From assembly GCA_934045075.1 (NCBI GenBank), contig OW203738.1, forward strand, positions 7,920,868 through 7,984,867: a stretch of 64,000 bases of DNA, in the 5' to 3' direction. Within the stretch, counting starts at the first letter, position 1. Each line of letters opens with the position of its first letter. The translations under genes and the position numbers were made by a program. Positions 19,860 through 29,330 of this stretch are shown here, one piece after another. This stretch comes from Yponomeuta sedellus. Its lineage: Eukaryota; Arthropoda; Insecta; Lepidoptera; Yponomeutidae. The notes beneath the pieces were generated by a model. It was not told the origin of the DNA, made no database searches, and saw nothing but the letters and a program-made list of their open reading frames with translations.

Positions 19860-20505
19860 CAAATGTATCTGCGAGCTTAATACGCGTTCCTCGTTTATGA
19901 ATGCCTCAATTACTCATGGGATTCGAACGCATGACTACTTGAAAGTTTAGCCAGCGTTTCAGCGACCAACCTACCACCGCTTCAAGTTCAGCCTAGCTTC
20001 TATAGAATTGCGTGCAATCTCCTTTGCAGTTAGTTTATTTTAAAAACCTATTTAGAGGAAGCTAGTTTATTGCCCTGAAATACGACGATGGGTCGCAGTG
20101 GACGCAGGCCTTAGCACCATGAAAATAACACAGATAATAATAGAACGGTTCTGATATAATTTAATTGTTTTTGCCGCGTGCGGTTAGTGGGACAGTGGAC
20201 CTGTGTCCGTTATCACCGGATCCCTATCTTACTGTAGGTATTTATCAATTTGTTTGAAAACAGTCAACTCATATCTCTCACCAGCAAACGTAGCATGACG
20301 GCGCGAGTCATGCGTTTTGTTACGCTTCAGAATTTGAGAATGATAGATAGATATATAGAATATTCTTTACTTGCTGACCCGCGACTTTATCTGTGCAGGA
20401 TTAGTGCAGGAATGATGAATTACCTCAAGGAATATGGCTCAATTCAGATCTTTCTTTATCTTTACGCCTTCTTATCATTTTATGTAGCACAGCAGGGCAC
20501 CGCCT
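19860..20505. other. Non-coding stretch
   Basis: Two tRNA-B-box-like remnants (for example ATTCGAACGC near 19921) suggest decayed SINE. Plus frame 20250-20576 is not supported. Confidence 0.35.
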
Positions 20506-20511
20506 TTTCTC

Positions 20512-20745
20512 AGAGAGAGAGAGAATGGCCTATTTACCACGCGTGCCAACCGCGGATTGGCTGTTCCAAGCTCTGAGGTGTTTGAAGACCTCCGTCGCTC
20601 AGGATTCCTCACGATGTTTTCTTTGAATGGTATTGCTACTAAAACTCTTGAAAACAAAGTCATTGGTACATGCCCGCTCTGGGAATCGAACCCGAGTCCA
20701 TTGCTCTACGGACTGTGCTACCGCCGCTCCTTTCACACAAACACA
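20512..20745 (-). mobile_element. tRNA-derived SINE, family Q
   Basis: Minus orientation: the tRNA-like head is at the right (complement of GGGAATCGAACCCGAGTCCA, 20690-20709) and the body includes the complements of CCTCACGATGTTTTC and CCGCGGATTGGC. Other Q copies: 36680-36800 (+), 38330-39135 (-, interrupted), 42280-42860 (-, interrupted), 49892-50051, 52104-52264 and 52430-52690 (-). Confidence 0.65.
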
Positions 20746-20859
20746 TAAAAGAAAACTATCTAATAACAATCACATGCGTCTGAAACCATCACCACATGCA
20801 AGGAAAGCGGCCAAGCTTCCCCATCCAAAATAACTTGACCTTCCAGTCAGCTGTTGTCA

Positions 20860-21060
<201 letters not shown>

Positions 21061-21149
21061 CTATTTGACGCTCACTGCATTACTCAGGCCGCCCTCTTGG
21101 TTTTCCAAACTCAATTTATTCACTTCTTCTTTTTCTATATGATATTATA

Positions 21150-21325
21150 GGCTATATTAGTCCACTGTTGGACATAGCCATCCCCTGATGAGCGCCATAA
21201 CGCAAGGTTGTGCCATCATTGGGGGGTAATGCCCATAATCCCCACGCTAGGCATGCGGATTGGGGATCGCAGTTCGGTGGAATTGTACTGCAGGGGGCGC
21301 TGCTGCCCACCCCCCGGTTTGTGTC
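21150..21325 (-). mobile_element. SINE F (tail shared with LINE K)
   Basis: Complement of the repeat seen complete at 32478-32712: it starts at the right with GGGACACAAACCGGGGGG, then the GCGATCCCCAATCCGCATGC and GATTATGGGCATTACCCC blocks, ending in the LINE K-type GTCCAACAGTGGACTAATAT. Truncated at its 5' end where it meets SINE D. Confidence 0.7.
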
Positions 21326-21334
21326 CCTTTTTTT

Positions 21335-21484
21335 ATAAACCTATTTAGAGGCCTCTGGATAACCGTGCCAGCGCTCTCCCAACTGAGCCAGCGGTCGCGG
21401 GTTCGAGTCCCGGCATGGGTGGAATTTTTAGCCTCTAAATAGGTTTTCAAAAATTGTCCTTAGCACGAGTTAGGGCATTAAAAA
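21335..21484 (+). mobile_element. SINE D, snap-back copy
   Basis: The left part is an inverted piece (AAACCTATTTAGAGG...CCGTGCCAGCGCTC). The right part is the sense tRNA-like end (GGTCGCGGGTTCGAGTCCCG) followed by GCCTCTAAATAGG and the tail GTCCTTAGCACGAGTTAG with an A-run. Confidence 0.75.
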
Positions 21485-21792
21485 GACCTTTTTTGTGTCA
21501 AATCAAAATAAAAAAAGTAAGTGTTTTTAATCAAAGTAACAAAGAAGCTGTGTCCTCCTGAACGTGATAAGTAAAATTAGGTGTCCATTTCAGAATATAG
21601 ATAATTTCGGATGAAAAATGGACGAAAAATTTCAGATTTAGTCTTTTTATGGTCCTCAATTAAAAGTCTAAATATTATTCTAAAAGTTTGTAGGCTACAC
21701 AGGTATGTAGCTACAAACGTCCCACTGCACCACCTTCTATCCGAGAGATGGTTAGACCTGAGTTTTCGCACTTAGCCTCATACGAGTATATT

Positions 21793-21935
21793 CTTTTTTT
21801 AATGCACTAACCCGTGCTAAGGACAATTTTAAAAAACCTATTTAGAGGCTAAAAAATTCACCCATGCCGGGATTCAAACCCGCGACCTCTGGCTATCCGT
21901 GGCAGCGCTCTTTCCAACTGAGCTAATGGGGGACT
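21793..21935 (-). mobile_element. SINE D, single copy
   Basis: Minus orientation: complement of the tail at left (AATGCACTAACCCGTGCTAA), then CCTATTTAGAGGCT, B-box complement GGGATTCAAACCCG and the A-box side CCAACTGAGCTAATGGG. No second arm. Shows the basic unit: tRNA-like head of about 75 nt, short body, tail. Confidence 0.75.
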
Positions 21936-22164
21936 TTGGTTGTTTGTTTGGTATTGCTTTGTTTTCTTGGTTACGTAGATTCGTAAAGTTATAGTACCAA
22001 TACCTCTTGGTAACTATGAAAGAAAATATCGTAAGGAAACCCTACTGTCTGAAGTATTAACATAGGTACCTCAGCGATTGCTTACATTGTACGCGCACAC
22101 TGTATGTTATGTACAATGGCCAAACTATAAAGCCAAGTGTACAAGGTACATTGATTTTACTTTA

Positions 22165-22440
22165 TGTTTGTTTGTTTGTTTGTTTGTTTGTTTGTTTGTT
22201 TGTTTGTTTGTTTGTTTGTTTGTTTGTTTGTTTGTTTGTTTGTTTGTTTGTTTGTTTGTTTGTTTGTTTGTTTGTTTGTTTGTTTGTTTGTTTGTTTGTT
22301 TGTTTGTTTGTTTGTTTGTTTGTTTGTTTGTTTGTTTGTTTGTTTGTTTGTTTGTTTGTTTGTTTGTTTGTTTGTTTGTTTGTTTGTTTGTTTGTTTGTT
22401 TGTTTGTTTGTTTGTTTGTTTGTTTGTTTGTTTATTTATT
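22165..22440. repeat. TTTG tetranucleotide microsatellite, about 67 perfect units
   Basis: Uninterrupted GTTT/TTTG repeats from 22165 to about 22433, ending in two TTTA units. All three plus frames are open because the unit contains no stop, giving the spurious CLFV-repeat translations. The complement is CAAA. Not protein-coding. Confidence 0.98.
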
Positions 22441-22910
22441 TAGGTTGGAGAATCATCAGCTTACAAAAATTACGTTAGTAGAAGAAATAGGTTACTAAGA
22501 GCTAATAACAGATTCCCGCCTATCGATACCACGCAATCAAAAAATGTATGGATTTTGTCACAGTAAGCTACGAACTGTAGTTTTATGTAACTGATCTTAT
22601 CAAATCCCTGGGTGGCAAGGATTCGCTAAGAGATTTCTTTAAAGAAACTAACATCTTAACAGTTGAAAGTCAATTCATTTTTGAAAACATAATGTTAGAA
22701 AAGATATCAAAGACCGAAAACAACAAAGTATTTTATTCAAAATTACACAGAAATTGTGACTTATTTAACGCTCCAAGATGAACTAGGTGTCCATTTCAAA
22801 ATCTTGGAGATAATATGGACAAAAAAACTCAGAACTTACTCTTTTCAAAGTCCTTAGTCAACAGAGTTTACATAATTATTATAAAACATAGTACTCATGC
22901 ATAGCACTGG
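22441..22910. other. Non-coding stretch
   Basis: AT-rich. Shares TAGGTGTCCATTTCA with 21579-21596 and AGTCCTTAGTCAAC with the region after it, so the two sites may hold diverged copies of one unknown repeat. No gene. Confidence 0.35.
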
Positions 22911-22914
22911 CTTT

Positions 22915-23115
22915 AATTCCAGACATCATTGTCGTCTACCTACCATGCAAGAGGTCCCGGGTTCGAATCTCGGCTAGGGACGAAAAAAAACCTCAGGTCT
23001 TGGATGTTTACATGTTTGTGATGTCGCTGTTTCTGGTTCCCACGACGACACAGGGTATCCTAGTGTGGGGCAGAAGCAATGTATGTGCCTGTATGTAAAT
23101 GTTATGTTATGTCAT
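22915..23115 (+). mobile_element. tRNA-derived SINE, family B
   Basis: B-box-like GGGTTCGAATCTCGG at 22959-22973, then GGTCTTGGATGTTTACATGT, ACACAGGGTATCCTAGTGTG and GCAATGTATGTGCCTGTATG with the GTTATGTTATG end. Copies: 26757-26965 (-), 33957-34135 (-), 38845-39030 (-), 49610-49825 (+), 54445-54650 (+). Confidence 0.75.
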
Positions 23116-23129
23116 CACGTTTGATCCTG

Positions 23130-23580
23130 ATTCATAAGATTAAGTTCAGCGATAGCGGAACATCTTCTTGAATCAAGATCAAACCACTGGATAGAATTGC
23201 AGCAACCATCGGTGCTTTCCAACGTTCGCCATTATTATAGCCGAATTGTGCATGAAGCGGTTGAAATTAAGAAACACAAAAATTTTAATCGGGAATGTCG
23301 TTTCAAACTGTCGCAAACGTGGTATCCGGTCATCAAGATGTGTTCGAGTGGAAAAAAGTCGCATAGCTTATCGTCCGACATTGTCAGTGTAGTGTGTCGC
23401 AACCCTAATAGTGCTTTGTGATAGCTGATTGAGGGTAGTCTGAAACCTCATCAGCCGAAGATGCGAACGGGTGCCAGCCATCAGTCTTCTCGTGACCACG
23501 ATGACTGTAACGTCGTCGAAACGTCGAGGTTAAATAGCAATAAATGACTACGCGATTAAGCCCCGAAAATATTCTAACTT
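23130..23580 (+). pseudogene. Penelope-like element, 3' fragment
   Basis: The plus frame to the stop near 23419-23421 reads SNVRHYYSRIVHEAVEIKKH then KNFNRECRFKLSQTWYPVI, closely resembling the C-terminal end of the GIY-YIG endonuclease domain of Penelope-like retroelements (RIVREAxEIxKH...N...W.PV). The rest of the element is missing. The 3' region holds ACGTCGTCGAAACGTCGAGG and ends near AATAAATGACTACGCG. Family assignment is from memory of the motif. Confidence 0.6.
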
Positions 23581-23639
23581 TATATTTACATATTGGTAGC
23601 CATCATAGTGTTAATACTAGAAAAACTTTCAAACAACGT

Positions 23640-23830
23640 AATCACTTCTCCTGGTCCTAAACTAGGATGTCCTGTGCTATGGTAACCCGGCAAGGACATC
23701 ACACACATGAAAATACACCCAGACTGAGGCTATTTGTACAAATGTATAGTAGCCCTCAGTGGGAATCGAACCCAAAACCTCCGGCTTGGTAATCAGACGT
23801 GGCACCGCTAGACCAACGAGGCGTGAAACG
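23640..23830 (-). mobile_element. SINE A
   Basis: Complement of the family A body (GGCAAGGACATCACACACAT, CACCCAGACTGAGGCTATTT) with the B-box complement GTGGGAATCGAACCCA at 23759-23774. The head ends near AGACCAACGAGGCG. Confidence 0.75.
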
Positions 23831-23834
23831 CGGC

Positions 23835-24655
23835 CCTGTATTTCTCGTGGTTAATTCTCAGATGCACACTACATAGGAACTATTTTCATTCTGTGCTGCA
23901 GTTAATTATGAATTTTCGGCACATAACGCTGTTGAGGGAAATACATATAATTAATGTTTTCACAGTTGGACAAAACGACAACGCGGCCGCGCGAACGGGA
24001 TCGAATTTAATTAAAATACCTAACCGATATTCCGATTTAAATTAGAGTTTAGTGAACTGTGAACAAGTGCAAATAATTACGTGCCAAAAATTAGTTGGAT
24101 AGTGGGTACCCCCAACCCAGAAAGTGAACCGCCAGAAATTCAACTACACTGGCCTGCAAAACTAAGTATTTTAAAATAGCTGTAACTTTTTAAGTGCACA
24201 AGATGATACTTTCGAAATAAAAAGGTCTCGAAAAAGAGTTTCATTTTGTGTATTAAATGTCCATAGTAGGTAACCATCCTTTAAGACATGGCTGAAAAAC
24301 AAACTCAATTTTTTTAGATAGTTTAGGATAAAACAAAATTAAAACTGTAATTTTGCAGCTTAGTGTATTTTATAAATTAGTTGACAACTCACCCGAGAAC
24401 ATAAAAAACAATGCCTTCAAAATGTATGTCTACAGTCTATTTACAAGATTCTAACGTCAAAATTTTAATATGATTCCAAAACTAGAGATTTTCTCGTAAG
24501 TTCATGAAATTTGTTTATAAAATTGGCAGTGTGTTATCTAAAATAGTTTAACATTTATGGGTATTCGACTAAAACGTCTACTTTACCAATAGAATCTTGT
24601 TTACTAAAATCCGCGGTAGGCAGGCGTGATAGTTAAGGCCTTTCTCACTATTTCT
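23835..24655. other. Non-coding stretch
   Basis: AT-rich from 24000. At 24146 ACACTGGCCTGCAAAACTAA could be the end of a Tc1/mariner-type element, but no matching partner end was found. Nothing else. Confidence 0.35.
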
Positions 24656-24659
24656 TTCT

Positions 24660-24985
24660 GAGCCCTGCAGTAAGATGCATGCTACATAAAAAAGTGCTCC
24701 GGTACTCAATAAAGACATAGCTCAGAGAATCAGCAAGCTGAAGTGGCAGTGGGCTGGCCATATCTCGCGAAGAACCGACAACCGTTGGAGTAAACGTGTC
24801 CTTGAGTGGAGACCGCGACTCTGCAAACGTAGTGTAGGACGCCCTCCGACTAGGTGGGATAACGATCTGCGAAAAACTGCAGGCAGATGCTGGATGCGGC
24901 AAGCAGAAGACAGGGCGCTATGGCGCTCATTAGGGGAGGGCTATGTCCAGCAGTGGACTGGTATAGCCTGACGACGACGACTCAA
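24660..24985 (+). pseudogene. LINE K, C-terminal ORF2 fragment
   Basis: The plus frame reads LKWQWAGHISRRTDNRW, RVLEWRPRLCKRSVGRPPTR, GRCWMRQAEDRALWRSLGEG and YVQQWTGIA then stop, the C-terminus of an insect endonuclease-reverse transcriptase (Jockey/RTE/CR1 type; clade not resolvable here). The best preserved K copy in the window; the 3' end is a GAC/GACGAC repeat. Other pieces: 5030-5180, 25945-26075 (-), 31015-31230 (-), and a related family at 62505-62790. Confidence 0.8.
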
Positions 24986-24989
24986 TAAA

Positions 24990-25645
24990 GGATATTCTTG
25001 TTCTTCACCTGGACGATACATCTGGGCGGTACTTCCAGGACACAGTTTGTGCTCCCTGCTCGGGCGGCCGGCGGCTGTCAAACGCTCACCGTCCAACTAT
25101 TTTCCGCGATAGAGAGTAAAATAGTGAAGCTTTTCGAGAGTCCGATTTGCGGTAACGGGTAATGAATGCGTCGATAAATACGGAATAAAATTACTGTTAA
25201 AATGACTGGATTAACATGTCTAATGCAGACGATTCAATAGTTGGTAGCCGCTCCGGTTTCCACTCAATTCAATTATTTATATTGTAATAGTAATCGCGTT
25301 ACGATTGTACGAGTACTACTCTATTCTGTTAAGTTTAAAAATCGCTATCAGTATCACTTCCTTTGTCATTGAACTAGTGAAGACTTGTTTTTAATTTGTG
25401 TGTGAGACCGAAATTCTGTCATAGAGGTGTCACGGATAAAAGTAATAAGTAGCCGATGAAAAAATTACAATGCAGTACTCGTCATCAGCGATCTTTAAGT
25501 GTGTAGTGAAAGAATATCAATAGAATTGATAATTGCAGGCTTCGATCTATGCAAACTTTTCAATATGACATAGGTATAATATGTTATATTATGACCTCTT
25601 GCCATATATAATACTATTAGTAGTGTATATGTAAATACATAAATA
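24990..25645. other. Non-coding stretch
   Basis: Moderate composition; no repeat or gene recognised. Confidence 0.4.
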
Positions 25646-25647
25646 CA

Positions 25648-25745
25648 TAATCTCACGCCTGTATTTCAGAGGGACAGATCACGTTCGCTTCATCAAAGTT
25701 TATAAGTCATTGCATGTACGCACGCAGGTTCCGGGTACTTTTTTC
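25648..25745 (-). mobile_element. LINE H 3' fragment
   Basis: CTCACGCCTGTATTTCAGAG, TTCGCTTCATCAAAGTTTAT and GCACGCAGGTTCCGGGTACT match the LINE H end (see 62880-63260), minus orientation. Confidence 0.65.
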
Positions 25746-25859
25746 TTTTTATACTATGTAAATATATTTATTTATGGTTTAACTATACAGTATATTTTAT
25801 CAAATCATAATTTCAATATTTCTTAATTGCATCGACTACCGTCTCTAAATATCTTTCTT

Positions 25860-26080
25860 GTCTCCGTCTATGGTTGCCTGAAAGAAATTGCTTTTTGTAA
25901 TAAGACCTCCAGTTGTACTATATTTTACTGAAATTTATTTTGCGGTGTTTTTAGTGTCGTCGTCGTCGTCGTCGTCAGGCTTTACTAGTCCACTGCTGGA
26001 CATAGCCCTCCCCTAAAGAGCGCCACGTTGTGCTATGATAGGGGGTCATGCCCATAATCCCCAACCCGTTTTTTGTGTAC
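25860..26080. mobile_element. Family E fragment followed by LINE K/SINE F 3' end (-)
   Basis: 25870-25925 carries CCTGAAAGAAATTGCTTTTT and AAGACCTCCAGTTGTACTAT (family E). 25950-26075 is minus-strand: a CGT/GTC repeat, then GTCCACTGCTGGACATAGCC and CATGCCCATAATCCCCAAC. Confidence 0.6.
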
Positions 26081-26084
26081 TTTT

Positions 26085-26755
26085 GCGAAAATTGTCTGCC
26101 TTCAACAACCTGTGATAAAAACCATTAAGAATATACAATGCACTCTGAAATATTCAGTGAAATTCTGTTTATTTGTCATTGTGTAGCGAACATTGGTATC
26201 GCTCTCATGCGTCGACACAACATTACCCGTGCGAAGTGCCCATTTAATATAGAAACAAATCACCATAAAACATAAAAGTTCCTCAAAGGCGTGTTTTTGA
26301 AGAGGTGAAATACAGCGTTTTAAAACTGGCTATTAGCCTTAATGCATTTCACATATGATCAGTCATCAACAGTTTAGGATTTAACACAATATGCGGAGGC
26401 TGTAAAACGTAACATTGTATCGGAGCGGTCGTCTGCCGAGGTGTTGAGAGAGGTGCGTGAAATATTCAATTATGGTGCGCGGGCGCAGGTTGAGGGGGGC
26501 GGCGGCCATCTTGATTTACGGTCGGGCGTAAATCTTCAGTGACATTTGTGAGCGAGGGCGACTCACACAAAGAAGTTTATGCATGTTCTCCACGAGACGA
26601 TTTTCAGGAAAATCGTCGGCGAGCGCATTGCTTCTCAGATCCTGCTGATTGGTACATTTTACACGAAATTACTTGCCATCTACACACAATGTTACTGTGA
26701 TAACAAGGACGGCATTCACACACTACGATTCGACATCTTGGCCCGCATCTAATAT
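26085..26755. other. Non-coding stretch
   Basis: A GC-richer block at 26395-26640 (GGTGCGCGGGCGCAGGTTGA) has no recognised frame. Within it ACGAGACGATTTTCAGGAAA and TCGTC form a small hairpin (GACGATTTTC / GAAAATCGTC, 26595-26618). No repeat partner in the window. Confidence 0.4.
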
Positions 26756-26756
26756 A

Positions 26757-26968
26757 ACATTTATACAGGCACATACATTGCTTCTGGCTCCACACTAGGA
26801 AACCATGTGTCGTGGGAATCAGAAACAATGAAATCAAAACATGTAAACATCCAAGACCTGGAGATTTTTTTGTCCCCAGCCGGGGTTCGAACCCGGGACC
26901 TATTGCAAGAGGAGGGGTTTTTTTGGTAGGGCAATGCACAACCGCTGCGCCACACAGGTCGTCAATCT
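26757..26968 (-). mobile_element. SINE B
   Basis: Complement of family B: GGCACATACATTGCTTCTGG, ACACTAGGAAACC, ATGTAAACATCCAAGACCTG, B-box complement GGGGTTCGAACCCGGGACC and CTGCGCCACACAGG. Confidence 0.75.
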
Positions 26969-27031
26969 ACAGGAACCTGACATTTCTTAACCAGATACCC
27001 GCATGATTAAATATTTTATTATTTATTATAG

Positions 27032-27290
27032 GACGGCCTCGGTGGCGCAGCGATTTGGCACGCTCCTGTACAACCGAAGGTCTCGGGTTCGATCCCCGGC
27101 CGGGTCAAACTAGGAAACGACCTTTTCTAGTTTGTCTCGGGTCTTGGATGTTATCTATGTATTTATTGTATTAAATCTATCGTCGAGTTAGCACCTATAA
27201 TACAAGTCATTTAGTTGTACTTAGTATAGGGCTAACGAGGTCTGTGTAATATGTCCATGAATATTTATTTATTATTTATTACCAGTAAAA
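27032..27290 (+). mobile_element. tRNA-derived SINE, family C
   Basis: A box region CTCGGTGGCGCAGCG and B box GGTTCGATCCCCGG at 27085-27098, then CAAACTAGGAAACGACCTTT, a body with GTTAGCACCTATAATACAAG and the end TGTCCATGAATATTTATTTA. A near-identical copy is at 63285-63525. Confidence 0.85.
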
Positions 27291-27515
27291 TGCGCTTCCA
27301 TCGAAGTGGCCTTTCTAATTCAATCCGGACGTGTCTAAGAAATTATCAGAAGAACAGAACAATTTCTTAATGCAAACATTTTCGCGTAACTAATGCGATA
27401 ATTTCGACACATCGCGTATATTAGGCGTAGGTACCTACGATCGTTACACATGAATGTCTCAATTTTGATGCTTTACATTTACAGCATACCTGGGTACAGT
27501 AGGCGACAGCAAAAC

Positions 27516-27857
27516 ATTACCAAGTCTTAAAAACCTATTTAGAGGCTAAAAATTTCACCCATGCCGGGATTCGAACCCGCAACCTCTGGCTATCCGTACC
27601 AGCGCTCTACCAATTGAGCCAATGGGCGACTCACGGCATCAGTGAAATTTCGAACCTCTTTACAATATTCTCTGTATTACGTACAGAGTATATTGAGTGT
27701 ATTGGCTCAATTGGTAGAGCGCTGGTACGGATAGCCAGAGGTTGCGGGTTCGAATCCCGGCATGGGTGAAATTTTTAGCCTCTAAATAGGTTTTTAAATT
27801 TGTTCCTTAGCACGGGTTAGTGCATTAAAAATAAAAATAGTGTAATTACCAAGTCTT
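27516..27857 (+). mobile_element. SINE D, inverted dimer with 13-bp target-site duplication
   Basis: ATTACCAAGTCTT occurs at 27516-27528 and 27845-27857. Between them: an inverted 5' piece (27529 to about 27685, starting AAAAACCTATTTAGAGGC), then a sense copy from TTGGCTCAATTGGTAGAGCG through the B box GGTTCGAATCCCGG, GCCTCTAAATAGG, GTTCCTTAGCACGGGTTAG and TTAAAAATAAAAATAGTGTA. Arms are nearly identical, so the insertion is one event or an already palindromic element. Confidence 0.85.
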
Positions 27858-27859
27858 TA

Positions 27860-28365
27860 TTACGCATTTGTGTTAGTAAAAACACTGATCAAATATTTAT
27901 AATGTTAAAATTATTAACACAAATTACCGATTAACAAGTAAAGCATGTTGTATTTTCCATATCCGCTGAAAATCAGCGCCGTGGCTCAACCATGGCATAA
28001 AGCTGAGCGGAGACCTTTTTGGTACATATACGCGTTAAGTTTTATGTGAAGTTTGTCTTACTGTAATTTTATGTGCCAAATAAAGATTATTCTATTCTAT
28101 TTTCTAAAATTCATAAATGATCTTATATTCTAGTTTTAGTTATTTTAAGTAGTTATGTTAGTTACTTCATGGACTGTCAGCTGTACGTATATACCTGCCT
28201 ACCTATATTTGGCTGTATGGTTTGACAAACACCTTATTATGACTTGAATGTAATGCTATGTGTATAATGCCGTTTTGTACGTCTTTTAGTAATAAATATG
28301 TAATAAAAAACTAATTGGCCTCCTTGGTGAGACTAATGCTCTTTATCATGTCATCCTCCACCAGC
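27860..28365. other. Non-coding stretch
   Basis: Contains AAAATCAGCGCCGTGGCTCA near 27968, echoing the AGCGCTGATTTTCAGC string near 35980, and a TTATTCTATTCTATTTT run. No gene. Confidence 0.4.
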
Positions 28366-28445
28366 ACTAACTTAGCCCCCGTGGTGGAGTATGGCCTAAC
28401 TTTCCAGCGATGCAGTGGGGACATACCAAGGGTTGGCATCACATG
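28365..28445 (+). mobile_element. Family J fragment
   Basis: CACTAACTTAGCCCCCGTGG, TGGAGTATGGCCTAAC and GCAGTGGGGACATACC. Confidence 0.5.
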
Positions 28446-28735
28446 TCATGTTCAGCGGTTCTGATATTATATCCTCAAGGTCAGCGTCAGATTAACTATA
28501 GAGCCAGGGTGGGATTTGCTAACGGGTCCCGGCTTCTGTGGGATAGCGATCGGACAAGCGATTTTTTTTCCTGTATCGAAACATTGAACGAAATTTAAAT
28601 AGGATTATAATAATTTACTTAATTTCACCAGGGAGTCGATTCTCGCCCATGCGAATCGAAAGACGTAGACGCAATTTTTTTTATTTTTAGACATTTGTAA
28701 CATGAAAAATAAGATCTACTCATCAACCCATTATG
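28445..28735. other. Non-coding stretch
   Basis: Nothing recognised. Confidence 0.35.
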
Positions 28736-28797
28736 TCCCCACCGAAGGGCACGGGTCTCTTCCTGAGGAAGGTATAGGAAGAGACCCGTGCCCTTCG
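28735..28797. repeat. Family J 3' end as a 21-bp-armed hairpin
   Basis: GAAGGGCACGGGTCTCTTCC (28745 on) is repeated in complement (GGAAGAGACCCGTGCCCTTC, to about 28788) with an 11-nt spacer. This is J sequence folded back on itself. Confidence 0.7.
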
Positions 28798-28799
28798 AT

Positions 28800-29145
28800 A
28801 TGATAAAATATGATAAGGTATGATAAGGTAACTCGACAGAGTCATTAGACGTTTATTTTGCCATTCGAATCGAATCTAGCATGGTGAATACAGATTTTGG
28901 CTGTCGCTCGACTTTTTATGTAGAATTTCAAGTCATCATAAGTCGTATACGACTTATTTGCTAATGAAGTGAGAATTGGTTCCCAGATCTTGGACCGAGC
29001 CACAGGTAGCCCTGTTATTAATCAACCCCTTTCTTTTGAATTAAGTGCAAACTGCGAGACTAACTCATAAAATTTTTGTGTCATTATTTTACTCACTGTA
29101 TTTTTTTATTACAAGCTTTAAGATCTGCAAATATAAAACAATCAC
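28800..29145. other. Non-coding stretch
   Basis: A small palindrome AGTCGTATACGACTTA at 28941-28956; nothing else. Confidence 0.4.
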
Positions 29146-29146
29146 A

Positions 29147-29330
29147 TCACACTAATATTTTAAAGGCGAAAGTTTGTGAGTGTGTATGTTTGTTACTTCT
29201 GAACGGCTGGAGCGTTTTTAATAAAATTTGGTATGGTGTTAGTTGATGGTATGCGTGCGGTGGGCCCCTAGAGTCAAATTGCCACACGGGCCCCTTAGGC
29301 TCAGTCCAACCCTGCAAAAGGTTAATACTC
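29147..29330 (+). mobile_element. Helitron family 2, 5' end fragment
   Basis: Begins with TCACACTAATATTTTAAAGG after an A at 29146, continues GCGAAAGTTTGTGAGTGTGT and AATAAAATTTGGTATGG. The same sequence in complement forms the right ends at 53285-53433 and 56027-57507. No CTAG end here, so 3'-truncated. Confidence 0.55.

Noticed and set aside
22078..22498. Three overlapping plus-strand frames encoding CLFVCLFV repeats
   Set aside because: They are read-through of a TTTG microsatellite that contains no stop in any plus frame.
27700..27780. tRNA gene candidates with perfect B boxes (here and in the other SINE copies)
   Set aside because: Acceptor and anticodon stems are degenerate and each is followed by a SINE body; the loop at the anticodon position (ACGGATA) lacks the invariant U33.
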